The notes beneath the pieces were generated by a model. The model had not been told where the DNA came from, did not search any database, and worked only from the letters and a program-made list of their open reading frames with translations. From Nocardia xishanensis NBRC 101358 (GTDB taxonomy: Bacteria; Actinomycetota; Actinomycetes; Mycobacteriales; Mycobacteriaceae), in the NCBI RefSeq assembly GCF_001613365.1, contig NZ_BDCF01000009.1:62001-126000 (forward strand): a stretch of DNA of 64,000 nt, given 5' to 3'. Below, one piece after another: positions 17,776-26,709 of this stretch. Position numbers and translations under genes: made by a program. Each line of letters starts with the position of its first letter. Position 1 is the stretch's first letter.

Positions 17776-19821
17776 TCAGAGACTGACCCGCTGCTCCGGC
17801 GGCAGGAACAGGTCGTCGCCTTCCTTCACCTCGAAGGTCGTGTAGAACTCCGCGATATTGCGCACCACCTGGTTGCAGCGGAATTCGTTGGGGGCGTGGG
17901 TGTCTTGCAGCCGGGAGACGGTGGACTCCTCGGTCTGCTTCTCGCGCCAGGTGCGGGCGTGCGAGAAGAACATCTCCCGGTAGTCGGGCGTGACGCCCTC
18001 GCGTTCGGCGGCGATCCGGTAGGCCGCCAGCGCGATCTGCAAGCCGCGCAGGTCGGCCAGGTTCTCGCCGACGGTCAGCTTGCCGTCCACCTTGTACTTG
18101 GGATCGAGGCCCTCGGGCACCAGTCCGTCGAACTGCGCGATGACCTGATCGGTCTTGGCCTTGAACGCGGCCAGGTCCTCCGGGGTCCACCAGTCGCGGC
18201 GGTTGCCCTCGCCGTCGTACTTGGCGCCCTGATCATCGAAGCCGTGGCCGATCTCGTGGCCGATGGTGGCGCCGACCGCGCCGTAGTTCACCGCGGTGGT
18301 CGCGTCCTTGTCGAAGTACGGCGGCTGGAGATACGCGGCGGGGAAGGCGATCTCGTTGTTCGTGGGGGAGTAGTAGGCGTTCACCGTCTGCGGCGACATC
18401 GCCCACTCCGACTTGTCGACCGGAGTGCCGAGCTTGTCGAAGGCCCGCTTCACCTCGAAAGCGTTGATCGCGCGCAGGGATTCGATCAGCTTGCCCCTGG
18501 TGATCTTCAGCCCGGAGTAGTCGACCCACTTGTCCGGGTAGCCGATCTTCACGTTGATCTTGGCGAGCTTGGCGAGCGAGGCCTCGCGGGTGGGCTGCGA
18601 CATCCAGGACGAATTGGTGAAGTTCTCCCGGTACGCGGCCATCAGGTCGGCGATCATCTCCTGCGCGCGCCGCTTGGCCTCCGGCGGGAAGTGCTCGTCC
18701 ACGTACAGCTTGCCGAGCTGCTCGCCGAGATTGTCGTCGACCACGCCGACCGCCGACTTCCACAGCTCCGGCCGCTCCTCGAGCCCGCCGAGCACCTTGC
18801 CGACGAAGTCGAACCGCGCGTCGGCGATGGCCTTGGGCAAGAACCTGCCGTAGGCGTTGGTGACGTGCACGCGCAGGTACTCGCGCCACTGCGCGATATC
18901 CACCTCGTCCCAGAGCTGCCCGGCCGCGGTGACGAACGACGGCTGGCCGACCACGATCTTCTCGAACAGCGATCGCGGCCGGTCGGTGTTGCCCGCCAGC
19001 CACTGATCCCAGTCGAATTGCGGTGCGAGAGCCTTCAGTTCGTTCCAGCTCATCAGGTTGTAGGTGGCGTCGGTATCGCGCGCGCGCACGCTGTCCCAGT
19101 GCGCCGCCGCGATCCTGGTCTCCAGGTCGAGCACCCGTTGGGCCAGCCCGGCGGGGTCGGGGAACCCAGCGCCGGCGGCCATCTTCTCCAGGTAGACCTT
19201 GTAGCCGGCGATCCGGGCGGCGAACTCGGGCTTGCGGTACTCCTGCTCGCCGAGCATCAGACCGGACTGCCCGATCGAGGGGATGTAGGCGCTGGAGTTC
19301 TTCCGGTCGACGTTGATGCCGAGGCCGATCAGGCCGCCGATCGGCAGCTCGGCCATCACCTTGGCCAGCTCGCTCTTGTTCGCCGCGCCGTCGATCTTCG
19401 CGAAGAGGTCGGCCAGCGGGCTCATGCCGAGCCGCTCGATCTCCGCCAGGTCCAACCTGGCGTCGTACAGATCGCGGATCTGCTGCGCCTCCGAGCCGGG
19501 CTTCGGGTTCTCGATGCCCTCGATGATGGCGCGCAGCTGCTCGTTGGTGCGATCGATCGCCTCGCTGATCGCGCCGACCTCGGACTTGTCCGGCGGTAGC
19601 TGGTAGTCGCGCAGCCAGGCGCCGTTGACGTGCCGGTACAGATCGTCCTGTGGTCGGACGAGCTGATCGGCCCCGCCCATGTCGACGCCGGTCAGCCGCA
19701 CGGTGCTGGCGTCGCCGTCGCTCGTGCAGGAGGACAGCAGCGCCGCGGCGGGAGCGGCGACGCCGAGTGCGATCAGGAAGGCGCGGCGGTCCAGCTGGGC
19801 CCGGCGACCGTTTGATGTCAC
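17776..19821 (-). CDS. M13-family (neprilysin-like) zinc metallopeptidase, Tat lipoprotein
   Basis: 681 residues from a GTG start preceded by GGAGAGGATT. The frame stays open upstream, but that extension lacks a signal sequence. The N-terminus has a twin-arginine motif (RRAFLIALG) and a lipobox ending in LLSSC, so the enzyme is probably exported folded and anchored outside. The M13 hallmarks are present: NAYYSPTNNEIAFPAA, the zinc motif HEIGH (His about 522), ENLADLRGL with the third zinc ligand, and a C-terminus with RCNQVVRNIAEFYTTF. It should cleave peptides at the cell surface. It is convergent with the TetR gene and divergent from rplN. Confidence 0.92.
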   Translation of the reverse strand: MTSNGRRAQLDRRAFLIALGVAAPAAALLSSCTSDGDASTVRLTGVDMGGADQLVRPQDDLYRHVNGAWLRDYQLPPDKSEVGAISEAIDRTNEQLRAIIEGIENPKPGSEAQQIRDLYDARLDLAEIERLGMSPLADLFAKIDGAANKSELAKVMAELPIGGLIGLGINVDRKNSSAYIPSIGQSGLMLGEQEYRKPEFAARIAGYKVYLEKMAAGAGFPDPAGLAQRVLDLETRIAAAHWDSVRARDTDATYNLMSWNELKALAPQFDWDQWLAGNTDRPRSLFEKIVVGQPSFVTAAGQLWDEVDIAQWREYLRVHVTNAYGRFLPKAIADARFDFVGKVLGGLEERPELWKSAVGVVDDNLGEQLGKLYVDEHFPPEAKRRAQEMIADLMAAYRENFTNSSWMSQPTREASLAKLAKINVKIGYPDKWVDYSGLKITRGKLIESLRAINAFEVKRAFDKLGTPVDKSEWAMSPQTVNAYYSPTNNEIAFPAAYLQPPYFDKDATTAVNYGAVGATIGHEIGHGFDDQGAKYDGEGNRRDWWTPEDLAAFKAKTDQVIAQFDGLVPEGLDPKYKVDGKLTVGENLADLRGLQIALAAYRIAAEREGVTPDYREMFFSHARTWREKQTEESTVSRLQDTHAPNEFRCNQVVRNIAEFYTTFEVKEGDDLFLPPEQRVSL

Positions 19822-19942
19822 GTGAATCCTCTCCCCGATGCGGTTCACGCCCGCACGTTGTGATCGATGGCGACGTTCGTTCGCGCCGAGGCTACCGGCG
19901 CGGCCGGTCGCGGGCACGGATTCCTCGGCCTGCGCTCCCGAT

Positions 19943-19972
19943 TTGGGAACGACCTGGGGATTCCCATACACT
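19943..19972 (+). promoter_or_regulatory. Promoter of the first half of the spc operon
   Basis: TTGGGA (19943-19948) and TACACT (19967-19972) are separated by 18 bases and lie about 180 bases upstream of rplN. The -10 region continues as AGACCGGTTGCCTG. Almost the same stretch occurs upstream of rpsH. The 331-base gap between the M13 gene and rplN contains this promoter and a long leader; no other gene is seen in it. Confidence 0.65.
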
Positions 19973-20152
19973 AGACCGGTTGCCTGCGGGAGCTGTGCCC
20001 GCATCCTGGCCGCGAACCCCCAGTGGTTGGCTCTCGAGTTCTTGCTCAGACCATACGAAACCGCTGGCAGGCGCGCGTTCGGGTGGTGACACGACCATGC
20101 CCGTCGGGTCGGCAATCCGGCGTGCGTATACGTCCAGGTCAAGGAGGCTGAA

Positions 20153-20521
20153 GTGATTCAGCAGGAGTCGCGACTGCGCGTCGCCGACAACACGGGTGCG
20201 AAGGAAATCCTCTGCATCCGCGTTCTCGGTGGTTCGTCGCGTCGCTATGCCGGTATCGGCGACATCATCGTCGCCACCGTGAAGGACGCCATCCCCGGCG
20301 GCAACGTCAAGCGTGGTGACGTGGTGAAGGCCGTCGTCGTGCGCACCGTGAAGGAGCGCCGCCGTCCGGACGGTTCCTACATCAAGTTCGACGAGAACGC
20401 CGCCGTGCTCATCAAGGCGGACAACGACCCGCGCGGTACTCGTATCTTCGGCCCGGTCGGCCGCGAGCTGCGCGACAAGAAGTTCATGAAGATCGTCTCG
20501 CTGGCTCCGGAGGTGCTCTGA
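20153..20521 (+). CDS. rplN: 50S ribosomal protein L14 (uL14)
   Basis: 122 residues, the usual length, with the family sequence throughout ([18 protein letters not shown] at the start, [18 protein letters not shown] near the end). The GTG start has a strong AAGGAGG site. It opens the first half of the spc operon and is followed after one base by rplX. Genes rpmC and rpsQ, which precede rplN in many bacteria, are not here; the divergent M13 peptidase gene is upstream instead. Confidence 0.98.
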   Translation: MIQQESRLRVADNTGAKEILCIRVLGGSSRRYAGIGDIIVATVKDAIPGGNVKRGDVVKAVVVRTVKERRRPDGSYIKFDENAAVLIKADNDPRGTRIFGPVGRELRDKKFMKIVSLAPEVL

Positions 20522-20522
20522 C

Positions 20523-20840
20523 ATGAAGGTGCACAAGGGCGACACCGTGCTCGTCATCTCGGGCAAGGACAAGGGCGCCAAGGGCAAGGTCATCCAGGCC
20601 TACCCGGCGACCAACAAGGTCCTCGTCGAGGGCGTGAACCGGATCAAGAAGCACGTCGCGAACTCCGCCAACCAGCGCGGCGCCTCCTCGGGCGGCATCG
20701 TGACCCAGGAAGCCCCCATCCACGTGTCGAACGTGATGGTTGTCGACTCCGACGGCAAGCCGACCCGTATCGGCTACCGGACCGACGAGGAGAGCGGCAA
20801 GCGGGTCCGGATCTCCCGTAAGAACGGGAAGGACATCTGA
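20523..20840 (+). CDS. rplX: 50S ribosomal protein L24 (uL24)
   Basis: 105 residues with the KOW motif at the N-terminus ([20 protein letters not shown]) and the conserved IKKHVAN segment. It is an assembly-initiating protein of the large subunit. It is packed between rplN and rplE with one-base gaps. Confidence 0.98.
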   Translation: MKVHKGDTVLVISGKDKGAKGKVIQAYPATNKVLVEGVNRIKKHVANSANQRGASSGGIVTQEAPIHVSNVMVVDSDGKPTRIGYRTDEESGKRVRISRKNGKDI

Positions 20841-20841
20841 C

Positions 20842-21405
20842 ATGACCACCTCTGAGAAGACCCAGCCGCGCCTGAAGCAGCGCTACCGCGCCGAGATCAA
20901 GGACGCGCTGAACAGCGAGTTCAACTACGCCAACGTGATGCAGATCCCTGGCGTGGTCAAGGTCGTCGTGAACATGGGTGTCGGCGACGCCGCCCGCGAC
21001 GCCAAGCTGATCAACGGCGCCGTCGAGGACCTGGCGCTGATCACCGGTCAGAAGCCGCAGATCCGCAAGGCGACCAAGTCCATCGCGCAGTTCAAGCTGC
21101 GTGAGGGCATGCCGATCGGCGCGAAGGTCACCCTCCGCGGTGACCGCATGTGGGAGTTCCTGGACCGCCTGGTCTCCATCGCGCTGCCCCGTATCCGCGA
21201 CTTCCGCGGCCTGTCGCCGAAGCAGTTCGACGGCAACGGCAACTACACGTTCGGCCTGAGCGAGCAGTCGATGTTCCACGAGATCGACGTGGACAAGATC
21301 GACCGCCCGCGCGGTATGGACATCACCGTGGTGACCACCGCGACCAACAACGAAGAAGGCCGTGCCCTGCTGAAGCACCTCGGCTTCCCGTTCAAGGAGA
21401 ACTGA
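20842..21405 (+). CDS. rplE: 50S ribosomal protein L5 (uL5)
   Basis: 187 residues. ATG 20842 was chosen because it directly follows the rplX stop and gives the normal L5 N-terminus ([16 protein letters not shown]). Conserved blocks such as [25 protein letters not shown] and [13 protein letters not shown] are present. It binds 5S rRNA in the central protuberance. Confidence 0.98.
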   Translation: MTTSEKTQPRLKQRYRAEIKDALNSEFNYANVMQIPGVVKVVVNMGVGDAARDAKLINGAVEDLALITGQKPQIRKATKSIAQFKLREGMPIGAKVTLRGDRMWEFLDRLVSIALPRIRDFRGLSPKQFDGNGNYTFGLSEQSMFHEIDVDKIDRPRGMDITVVTTATNNEEGRALLKHLGFPFKEN

Positions 21406-21409
21406 ACAC

Positions 21410-21595
21410 ATGGCTAAGAAAGCACTGGTCAACAAGGCCAACGCCAAGCCGAAGTTCGCGGTGCGCGCCTACACCCGCTGCCAGCGCTGCGGCCGCCCGC
21501 ACGCTGTCTACCGCAAGTTCGGCCTCTGCCGCGTGTGCCTGCGCGAAATGGCGCACCGCGGCGAGCTGCCGGGCGTGCACAAGAGCTCCTGGTGA
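21410..21595 (+). CDS. rpsN: 30S ribosomal protein S14, zinc-binding type Z (uS14)
   Basis: 61 residues, the short form. Two CxxC pairs (CQRCGRP and CRVCLRE) make the zinc ribbon, so this is the zinc-dependent C+ paralogue. It is the last gene of the first half of the spc operon. A strong hairpin follows, instead of rpsH. Confidence 0.98.
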   Translation: MAKKALVNKANAKPKFAVRAYTRCQRCGRPHAVYRKFGLCRVCLREMAHRGELPGVHKSSW

Positions 21596-21638
21596 GCTCG
21601 CGCTCCTCGTGAGCGCGCACGGATAACCGAACACCGCA

Positions 21639-21672
21639 CGAGGGCACGGACTCCGACGAGTCCGTGCCCTCG
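21639..21672 (+). terminator. Very strong hairpin terminator after rpsN
   Basis: A perfect 15-bp stem (21639-21653 with 21658-21672, CGAGGGCACGGACTC) encloses a 4-base CGAC loop 43 bases after the rpsN stop. A smaller GCGCTC/GAGCGC hairpin precedes it at 21600-21616. It closes the first half of the split spc operon, exactly at the border with the accessory genes. Confidence 0.8.
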
Positions 21673-21703
21673 CGCGTTCGGGGCGCGCGTTGTCGATGCC
21701 GAA

Positions 21704-22819
21704 GTGGCCATCGCCCGGCTCGACACCGAGGCGGTAGCCCTGGTCGAGACAGAGGCGTTGTCTCGATCGCTGCTACGCGCCGAAGCTGTCGCATCGTCGC
21801 GGATCGAGGGGCTGGAGATCGGTGCCCGGCGGCTCCTGCGCGCGGAGGCGGCGCGACAGCTGGAGGGTGAGTCCTCGGATGTGACGGCCACCGAGGTGCT
21901 GGCGAATATCGACGCGATGGCAGTGGCCACTAATGCGGTCGGTCGCGGCGAGTCGATCGGCGAGGGCGTTCTGCTCGAGGTGCATCGTCGACTACTGGCG
22001 GGCACCAAGCTGGCAGAGCACGGCGGATGCCTACGCGACGTACAGAACTGGATCGGCGGCAGCTCCTTCAACCCCTGCTCGGCCGCATTCGTTCCGCCGC
22101 CGCCGGAATATGTGCCGGAGTTGATGAAAGATCTGATCGACTTCTGCAACAGCGACGACCTGCCCGCTGTCGCGCAAGCGGCGATCGCGCACGCCCAGTT
22201 CGAGACGATCCACCCGTTCATCGACGGCAACGGCCGCACCGGGCGAGCGTTGATCCATCTCGTCCTGCGTCGGCGTGGCGTGGCCGAACGCGTCATCGCG
22301 CCGGTGTCGCTGGTCCTCGCTACCTGGAGTGATGGCTATATCGACGGCTTGACTCGCTTCCGTCACATCGGTTCGACTGAATCAGTGCAGGCTACCGACG
22401 ATCTGAACACGTGGGTGGCGCGCTTCGCCGCGGCCTGTACCCGGGCAGCCGAGGATGCCAGAGCTTTCGAAGTGAAAGCCGCTGATCTGCAACGCTCGTG
22501 GCGGGATCGAGTGGCGCCGGTGCGGGCGAACTCCGCACTGGACCTGCTCCTCGGCAAACTCATCGGAGCCCCGATCCTCACGGTGTCCACCGCGGCCACT
22601 CTGATCGGCCGCAGCTTCCCCGCCGCGAATGCCGCGGTCGACCGCTTGACCGAGGCCGGAATCCTGCGCCAGCTCACCATCGGCCGCCGCAACCGGGCCT
22701 TCGAGTCACCCGAAGCGATCACCGCGTTCACCGCCCTGGAACGATGCCTCGCCAGTCCGGACGGCGACACGCGGACTTCGGATCCGAACCGTCCTGTACC
22801 CCGCCGTCCGACTCGCTAG
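21704..22819 (+). CDS. Fic-domain AMPylase/NMP-transferase, possibly N-terminally truncated
   Basis: 371 residues from GTG 21704. The catalytic motif HPFIDGNGRTGR begins at residue 170. An N-terminal inhibitory motif SSRIEG (residues 31-36, pattern S/T-xxx-E-G/N) marks a self-inhibited class II Fic protein; release of the helix would allow nucleotide transfer to a target hydroxyl. The C-terminus looks like a winged helix (STAATLIGRSFPAANAAVDRL). Reading in frame upstream of the GTG gives VVDAE directly before VAIARLD, in keeping with the helix that precedes this point in relatives, but the frame then runs into the rpsN hairpin without a start codon. The gene may have lost its N-terminal part at the junction with the ribosomal operon. 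No separate antitoxin is seen. Confidence 0.85.
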   Translation: MAIARLDTEAVALVETEALSRSLLRAEAVASSRIEGLEIGARRLLRAEAARQLEGESSDVTATEVLANIDAMAVATNAVGRGESIGEGVLLEVHRRLLAGTKLAEHGGCLRDVQNWIGGSSFNPCSAAFVPPPPEYVPELMKDLIDFCNSDDLPAVAQAAIAHAQFETIHPFIDGNGRTGRALIHLVLRRRGVAERVIAPVSLVLATWSDGYIDGLTRFRHIGSTESVQATDDLNTWVARFAAACTRAAEDARAFEVKAADLQRSWRDRVAPVRANSALDLLLGKLIGAPILTVSTAATLIGRSFPAANAAVDRLTEAGILRQLTIGRRNRAFESPEAITAFTALERCLASPDGDTRTSDPNRPVPRRPTR

Positions 22820-22963
22820 GGGTATCTCCGCCTCCGTTTTCAGCCAAGCGTGGTTGCCTGGGCAATGTTAAGAACAGCTTCGGATCGGGGCGTTATCTCA
22901 ATATGTAGTAACAGACGTTTCTGATTACCGATCTTCCGTGTGGACCATCACATGGAGGATGAA

Positions 22964-23203
22964 ATGAACCATCTCGCAACAAAATTCGCTGTCGCCGTCG
23001 CGTCCGTGGCCATCCTGGGCGCGGGTGCCGCGCCCGCGATGGCGGCCCCGGCTCCGGTGGCGCCGCAGGCCGCACCGGTCGCGGATTCCGGTTCCTCGGG
23101 CACCGGCTCCGCGGCCATCGACTTCCCGCTGGGCCTGCTCAAGCTGCTGATGTGTGGTCCGTGGGGCAGCACGCAGCCGCACCCGAACCCGGCTTGCCGC
23201 TGA
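22964..23203 (+). CDS. Small secreted peptide with two cysteines
   Basis: 79 residues from ATG 22964, which has GGAGG at ideal distance; two in-frame starts lie 12 and 24 bases upstream. The N-terminus is a clear Sec signal peptide (MNHLATKFAVAVASVAILGA) with likely cleavage after AMA. The mature ~50 residues are Ala/Pro-rich, then a hydrophobic FPLGLLKLLM helix, then CGPWGSTQPHPNPAC, where the two Cys may form a disulfide. Function unrecognised. The upstream 120 bases are AT-richer than their neighbours, and a hairpin follows the gene, so it looks like a single-gene transcript. Confidence 0.75.
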   Translation: MNHLATKFAVAVASVAILGAGAAPAMAAPAPVAPQAAPVADSGSSGTGSAAIDFPLGLLKLLMCGPWGSTQPHPNPACR

Positions 23204-23220
23204 GCGTCGGCCAGGCGAGG

Positions 23221-23253
23221 CGAAAGCGCGGATAACCGGAGCCCGCGCTTTCG
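23221..23253 (+). terminator. Hairpin after the small secreted peptide gene
   Basis: An 11-bp perfect stem (CGAAAGCGCGG, 23221-23231, with 23243-23253) encloses an 11-base loop, starting 17 bases after the stop codon. It is a likely terminator. Confidence 0.6.
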
Positions 23254-23343
23254 CGCGTTCGATGCCATGGCCGTGGCCACTACTGCAGAATCGAGTATTA
23301 CCACGACCCGAAGGCGGCCCGGCCGAAATCCCTTTGTGCGAGT

Positions 23344-23997
23344 TCAGAATTCGAGTTCGGACCAGGGGATGTGGATGGGGAACGGGAAGTCTATCGCGAT
23401 GGCGTCGGAGTCCTTCGGTGTCCATTTGCCGGTCAGTAGATAGTTGGCCGGGTAGAGCGGGTGGACCCCGGGCGGGAGCTGGCCGTGCGTGGTCTCCAGG
23501 GCATAGGCGTGGACTATGGCGATGGCGCTGTTCTCGCGCTCCAGGGTCACTTCCCAGTACCAGGGAATTCCGGCGCCCGCGTAGCGTCCCTTTTTCGCCT
23601 CGATATCGGACTGGGTGTTCGAGGGTGAAAGGACTTCGCCGACCAGCAGGGTGTCGGCGGCGCGAAGGTCCTGGTAGGGCTGGTCGAGGCAACGATGTAT
23701 GAGGAAGTCCGGCGTCAGGAAGTCGGACTTACCGCTCTTGCCGAGGAAGACGTTCGTCTCGGTGGTGACGCGCCAACAGCGTTCCGGGCGGTCCGGCAAA
23801 TCCGTTTGCGCGCAGCGCCTGAGGGCGCTCCACATCAGGTTCGTAAAAGTCTGATGCTCCGAAGGACCGCGTCGCGGCCAGACGACCCGGCCGTTCCAGA
23901 GTTCGATCTGCTCCGCGATCTCCTCCGGCAACTGCTCGAGCTACTCCCATGTCATGTACTCGGGGAGGTCGGGGCGTTCGATACGCGGACTCGACAT
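23344..23997 (-). pseudogene. Uma2-family protein with a nonsense codon at position 19
   Basis: Reading from ATG 23997 gives MSSPRIERPDLPEYMTWE, a TAG stop at 23941-23943, then LEQLPEEIAEQIELWNG in the same frame. Relatives of this family commonly read MTWEELEQLP here, so the TAG looks like a GAG changed by one base. The rest is an intact Uma2 core of about 199 residues: TPDFLIHRC, VGEVLSPSNTQSDIEAKKG, RYAGAGIPWYWEV. Reinitiation at TTG 23931 could still give a near-full-length protein lacking the first ~22 residues. It is therefore either a recent pseudogene or a gene translated from the TTG. A sequencing error cannot be excluded. Confidence 0.75.
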
Positions 23998-24108
23998 GTC
24001 CTCATCGTAGTGTCCAGCTGACGCCCTGCCACCGCTTTCACGGCGCTGACCAGTGCCGATAGCGCCGCAGTCAGGTGGCCGCCTCGCGGATGGCGCGCAG
24101 CGGTGGCT

Positions 24109-25521
24109 TCAGCTGCTCCGAGGCGACAACCGCAGCTTGAATCCCGAAGGCTTGAGCGTGATCTGCTCCTTGATGTCGAGCTTGTAGCCGGGGTCGTGCT
24201 CGAAGTCGAATTCGCGCAGGAGGTGGGCCAGGGCGAGCATCACTTCGTGGTACGCGAACTGGCGGCCGATGCAGGCGCGTAACCCGGTGCCGAAGGGCTT
24301 GTAGGCGCGCTGGTCTCGCTGGCGGCCTGGCAGCCAACGGTCGGGATCGAATTTCTCGGCGTCCTCGCCCCACACCGTCTTGTCTCGGTGGGCCTGCAAC
24401 GTCAGGACGAGAACCCACTCACCGGCCTTGAAGTGATAGCGGCCGTCTCCGATCACCACGTCGTGGCGGGCTTCCCGGAAGTATCCCGGCGCGACCGGCC
24501 ACAGCCGCAGCGTTTCGTCGACGATGCGGCGGATGTACCGCAGTTTCGCGACGTCGTCGAACGCGATTGTCAGGTGACTCTGGCCGGGGAACCGTTCGGC
24601 CAGCTCCTCGCGCGCCCGCGCGGCGATCCCTGGATTGCGTGCGATCTCGTACAGTGCGAAGGCGAGCACGCCCGCGCTGGTCTCGTGGCCTGCGACGAGG
24701 AAGGTCAGGATCTGGTTGCGGATGTTGAGGTCGTCGAGGGTCTCGCCGGTCTCGGGGTCGGGGACCGTGAGCATGCGGTCGAGCAGGTCACTGTGCTCGC
24801 CGACGGTGCCGCTGGACTTGCGGGTGGCGATGATCTCGTCGACGACCTCATGGACGTAGGCGATGTCGCGTTTGTGCTGGATAGACGCGCTGCGGCCGAC
24901 CGTCTTCTGGATGATCGGCGGGAGGTTGGCATTGCTGTTGATGTACCGCAGTCCCCGCAGCATGGTCGCCACGAACGGGTGGGTCTTCTCGCGGGTGAAC
25001 GAGTCGAAGGTGAAGTCGAATCCGCACTTGCTGATGACTTCGAGGGTGAAGCGGTTCATGTCTTCTGCGACGTCGACCCACTGGCCTCGGCGCGAAGCCC
25101 AGTAGGCGATCAGGTCTCCGGCCACCGCATTCATCGTGTCGTGGTAGCCGATCATGGCCTCCTTGGTGAAGGAGGGGGCGAGGATGTTGTGGGCCTTCTG
25201 CCAGTTCGGCTCACTGTTGTACGCGGTGAACAGGCCGTCACGGGCGACGGGCCGGATCTTCTTGAACAGCACCCCGACGTGCTTGGTCCAGTTCTTCTCG
25301 TCGTTGATCTCGGCGATCAGGTCCGCGCCCGAGACAACGATCATGGGCCAATCCATGATCCGGCGTTCGAAGATGGGCCCGAGCGCCTGTGCGTCACGCA
25401 TCGACATCTGCGTGGGCTTGATCGGGTCGGTGGTGAGGAGATCGCCGAATACCGGCAGCCGCCACCGCGGGTGCGGAAGCGGAGCTCTGGACTCCGTGGT
25501 CGAGGGCGTGCGAACTGCCAT
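24109..25521 (-). CDS. Cytochrome P450, CYP102 (P450 BM3)-like heme domain
   Basis: 470 residues from ATG 25521 (GGAG seven bases upstream). P450 hallmarks are present: oxygen-activation motif AGHETS in the I-helix, ETLR of the ExxR motif, and the heme loop FGTGLRACIGRQFAYHE with Cys417 as axial ligand. The C-terminal tail YKLDIKEQITLKPSGF closely resembles the end of the BM3 heme domain as I remember it, suggesting a fatty-acid-type substrate. Unlike BM3, no reductase domain is fused. The gene starts 8 bases after a MAB_1171c-family gene and is the third in an operon with an ImmA-like protease. Electron partners are not in the window. Confidence 0.9.
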   Translation of the reverse strand: MAVRTPSTTESRAPLPHPRWRLPVFGDLLTTDPIKPTQMSMRDAQALGPIFERRIMDWPMIVVSGADLIAEINDEKNWTKHVGVLFKKIRPVARDGLFTAYNSEPNWQKAHNILAPSFTKEAMIGYHDTMNAVAGDLIAYWASRRGQWVDVAEDMNRFTLEVISKCGFDFTFDSFTREKTHPFVATMLRGLRYINSNANLPPIIQKTVGRSASIQHKRDIAYVHEVVDEIIATRKSSGTVGEHSDLLDRMLTVPDPETGETLDDLNIRNQILTFLVAGHETSAGVLAFALYEIARNPGIAARAREELAERFPGQSHLTIAFDDVAKLRYIRRIVDETLRLWPVAPGYFREARHDVVIGDGRYHFKAGEWVLVLTLQAHRDKTVWGEDAEKFDPDRWLPGRQRDQRAYKPFGTGLRACIGRQFAYHEVMLALAHLLREFDFEHDPGYKLDIKEQITLKPSGFKLRLSPRSS

Positions 25522-25529
25522 TGAAACTC

Positions 25530-26708
25530 CTATCGGGCCAGCGACGTGTCGCGCCGGTGGCCGTGGGTGGTGATCTGGCCGCGTACCTGCGGCCATGCGT
25601 GGGCGAGCGCGAGCAGTTCATGGAGCTCGGCATTGAGGTCCCGGACGCCGGGTTGCGCACGGTGCTTGGTTTTCGCGATGTTGTCGACAGGCGGTCGACC
25701 TGCGGCCTTCGCGACGATGGCCTCGGCAATGCGGCGGGTATAGACCTGCGGATCCTGGTAGTCGGCATCATCGATGGTGACGTAGCGGCGCAGGTGCAGC
25801 AGGCTGTCGCGGATCTCCATGGTCATGCGGTGGAGCCGGATGGCGGGGTCAGGCTGTCCCCGGCTTGTCGTGCTATCGAGCACTACCTCGGGTACGGCGG
25901 CGGTCAGGTCGGTCCACAGCGGCCGGAGCCTGCGAAGGTAACGCCCGGTGCGATCGCGGCCGAGGCGCACGGTGAGTGTGCTGATCAGGGGGACAGCCGA
26001 GACGCTGACCGCGAAGAATGTCGAGGTGGCGAAGGACCACGCCTTGCGGTGCATCTCCGGATCCAAGACCGGTCGATCCGTCAGCACACATCCGATCGTC
26101 TCGATGACGATGGTGCTCACGTCGAACCCGAGCGCGACGGCGGTACACAGGATGACGACGAAGACCGCACGCTCCTGGCGGGTGATGTCGCCTGTCAGCA
26201 TCTCCCTGATGCAGATCCGGCCGACGAGTACGGCGGTAATGCCCACGGGCAGGCAAAACGCGATCCAGAGCACGACAGCCGGCCGGCCGAGGAGCTGATC
26301 CACCAATAGGTTCGCGCGGCGGGCGGGTGTTCCGGCGATGAGGATGATGACGGTGGCGGTGGCAACGACCAGGTCGTAGATGCGCTGTCGTTGGTAGGCA
26401 CGGTCAGGGCCCGCGCCGTCCCATAGCTTCGCGATGCCGTAGAGATTGGACACGATGAGCAGGATCGCGCCGAAAGAGAGCTGGCGGGCGAGGTTCACCA
26501 CAGTGTCGTCGTCGCCGGGAAGCGCCCAGGTCAAGGCATGCTCGAACCACGATTCGCGCAGCAACATGCCGACCAGCGATGCGGCGATCGCACGGTTGAT
26601 CAGCCTGTCGACGATGGTGTCGCGTAGCAGTGACCACCGACCGATGAGGGTCAGGACGATGCCAACGATCACGGGCACGGTGAGGTATTCCGGTATCGGA
26701 GAGGTCAT
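25530..26708 (-). CDS. MAB_1171c-family membrane protein, paralogue 4
   Basis: 392 residues from ATG 26708 (MTSPIPEYL), one base after the stop of the ImmA-like gene, so translation is probably coupled. Several membrane segments are followed by LRPLWTDLTAAVPEVVL, RLHRMTMEIRDSLLHLR and a C-terminal LLALAHAWPQV helix. A small extracellular or cytoplasmic loop around TDRPVLDPEMHRKAW makes it slightly longer than the other three. Its place between a zinc protease and a P450 gene suggests a shared regulatory or transport unit, but no function is known for the family. Confidence 0.78.
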   Translation of the reverse strand: MTSPIPEYLTVPVIVGIVLTLIGRWSLLRDTIVDRLINRAIAASLVGMLLRESWFEHALTWALPGDDDTVVNLARQLSFGAILLIVSNLYGIAKLWDGAGPDRAYQRQRIYDLVVATATVIILIAGTPARRANLLVDQLLGRPAVVLWIAFCLPVGITAVLVGRICIREMLTGDITRQERAVFVVILCTAVALGFDVSTIVIETIGCVLTDRPVLDPEMHRKAWSFATSTFFAVSVSAVPLISTLTVRLGRDRTGRYLRRLRPLWTDLTAAVPEVVLDSTTSRGQPDPAIRLHRMTMEIRDSLLHLRRYVTIDDADYQDPQVYTRRIAEAIVAKAAGRPPVDNIAKTKHRAQPGVRDLNAELHELLALAHAWPQVRGQITTHGHRRDTSLAR

Positions 26709-26709
26709 A

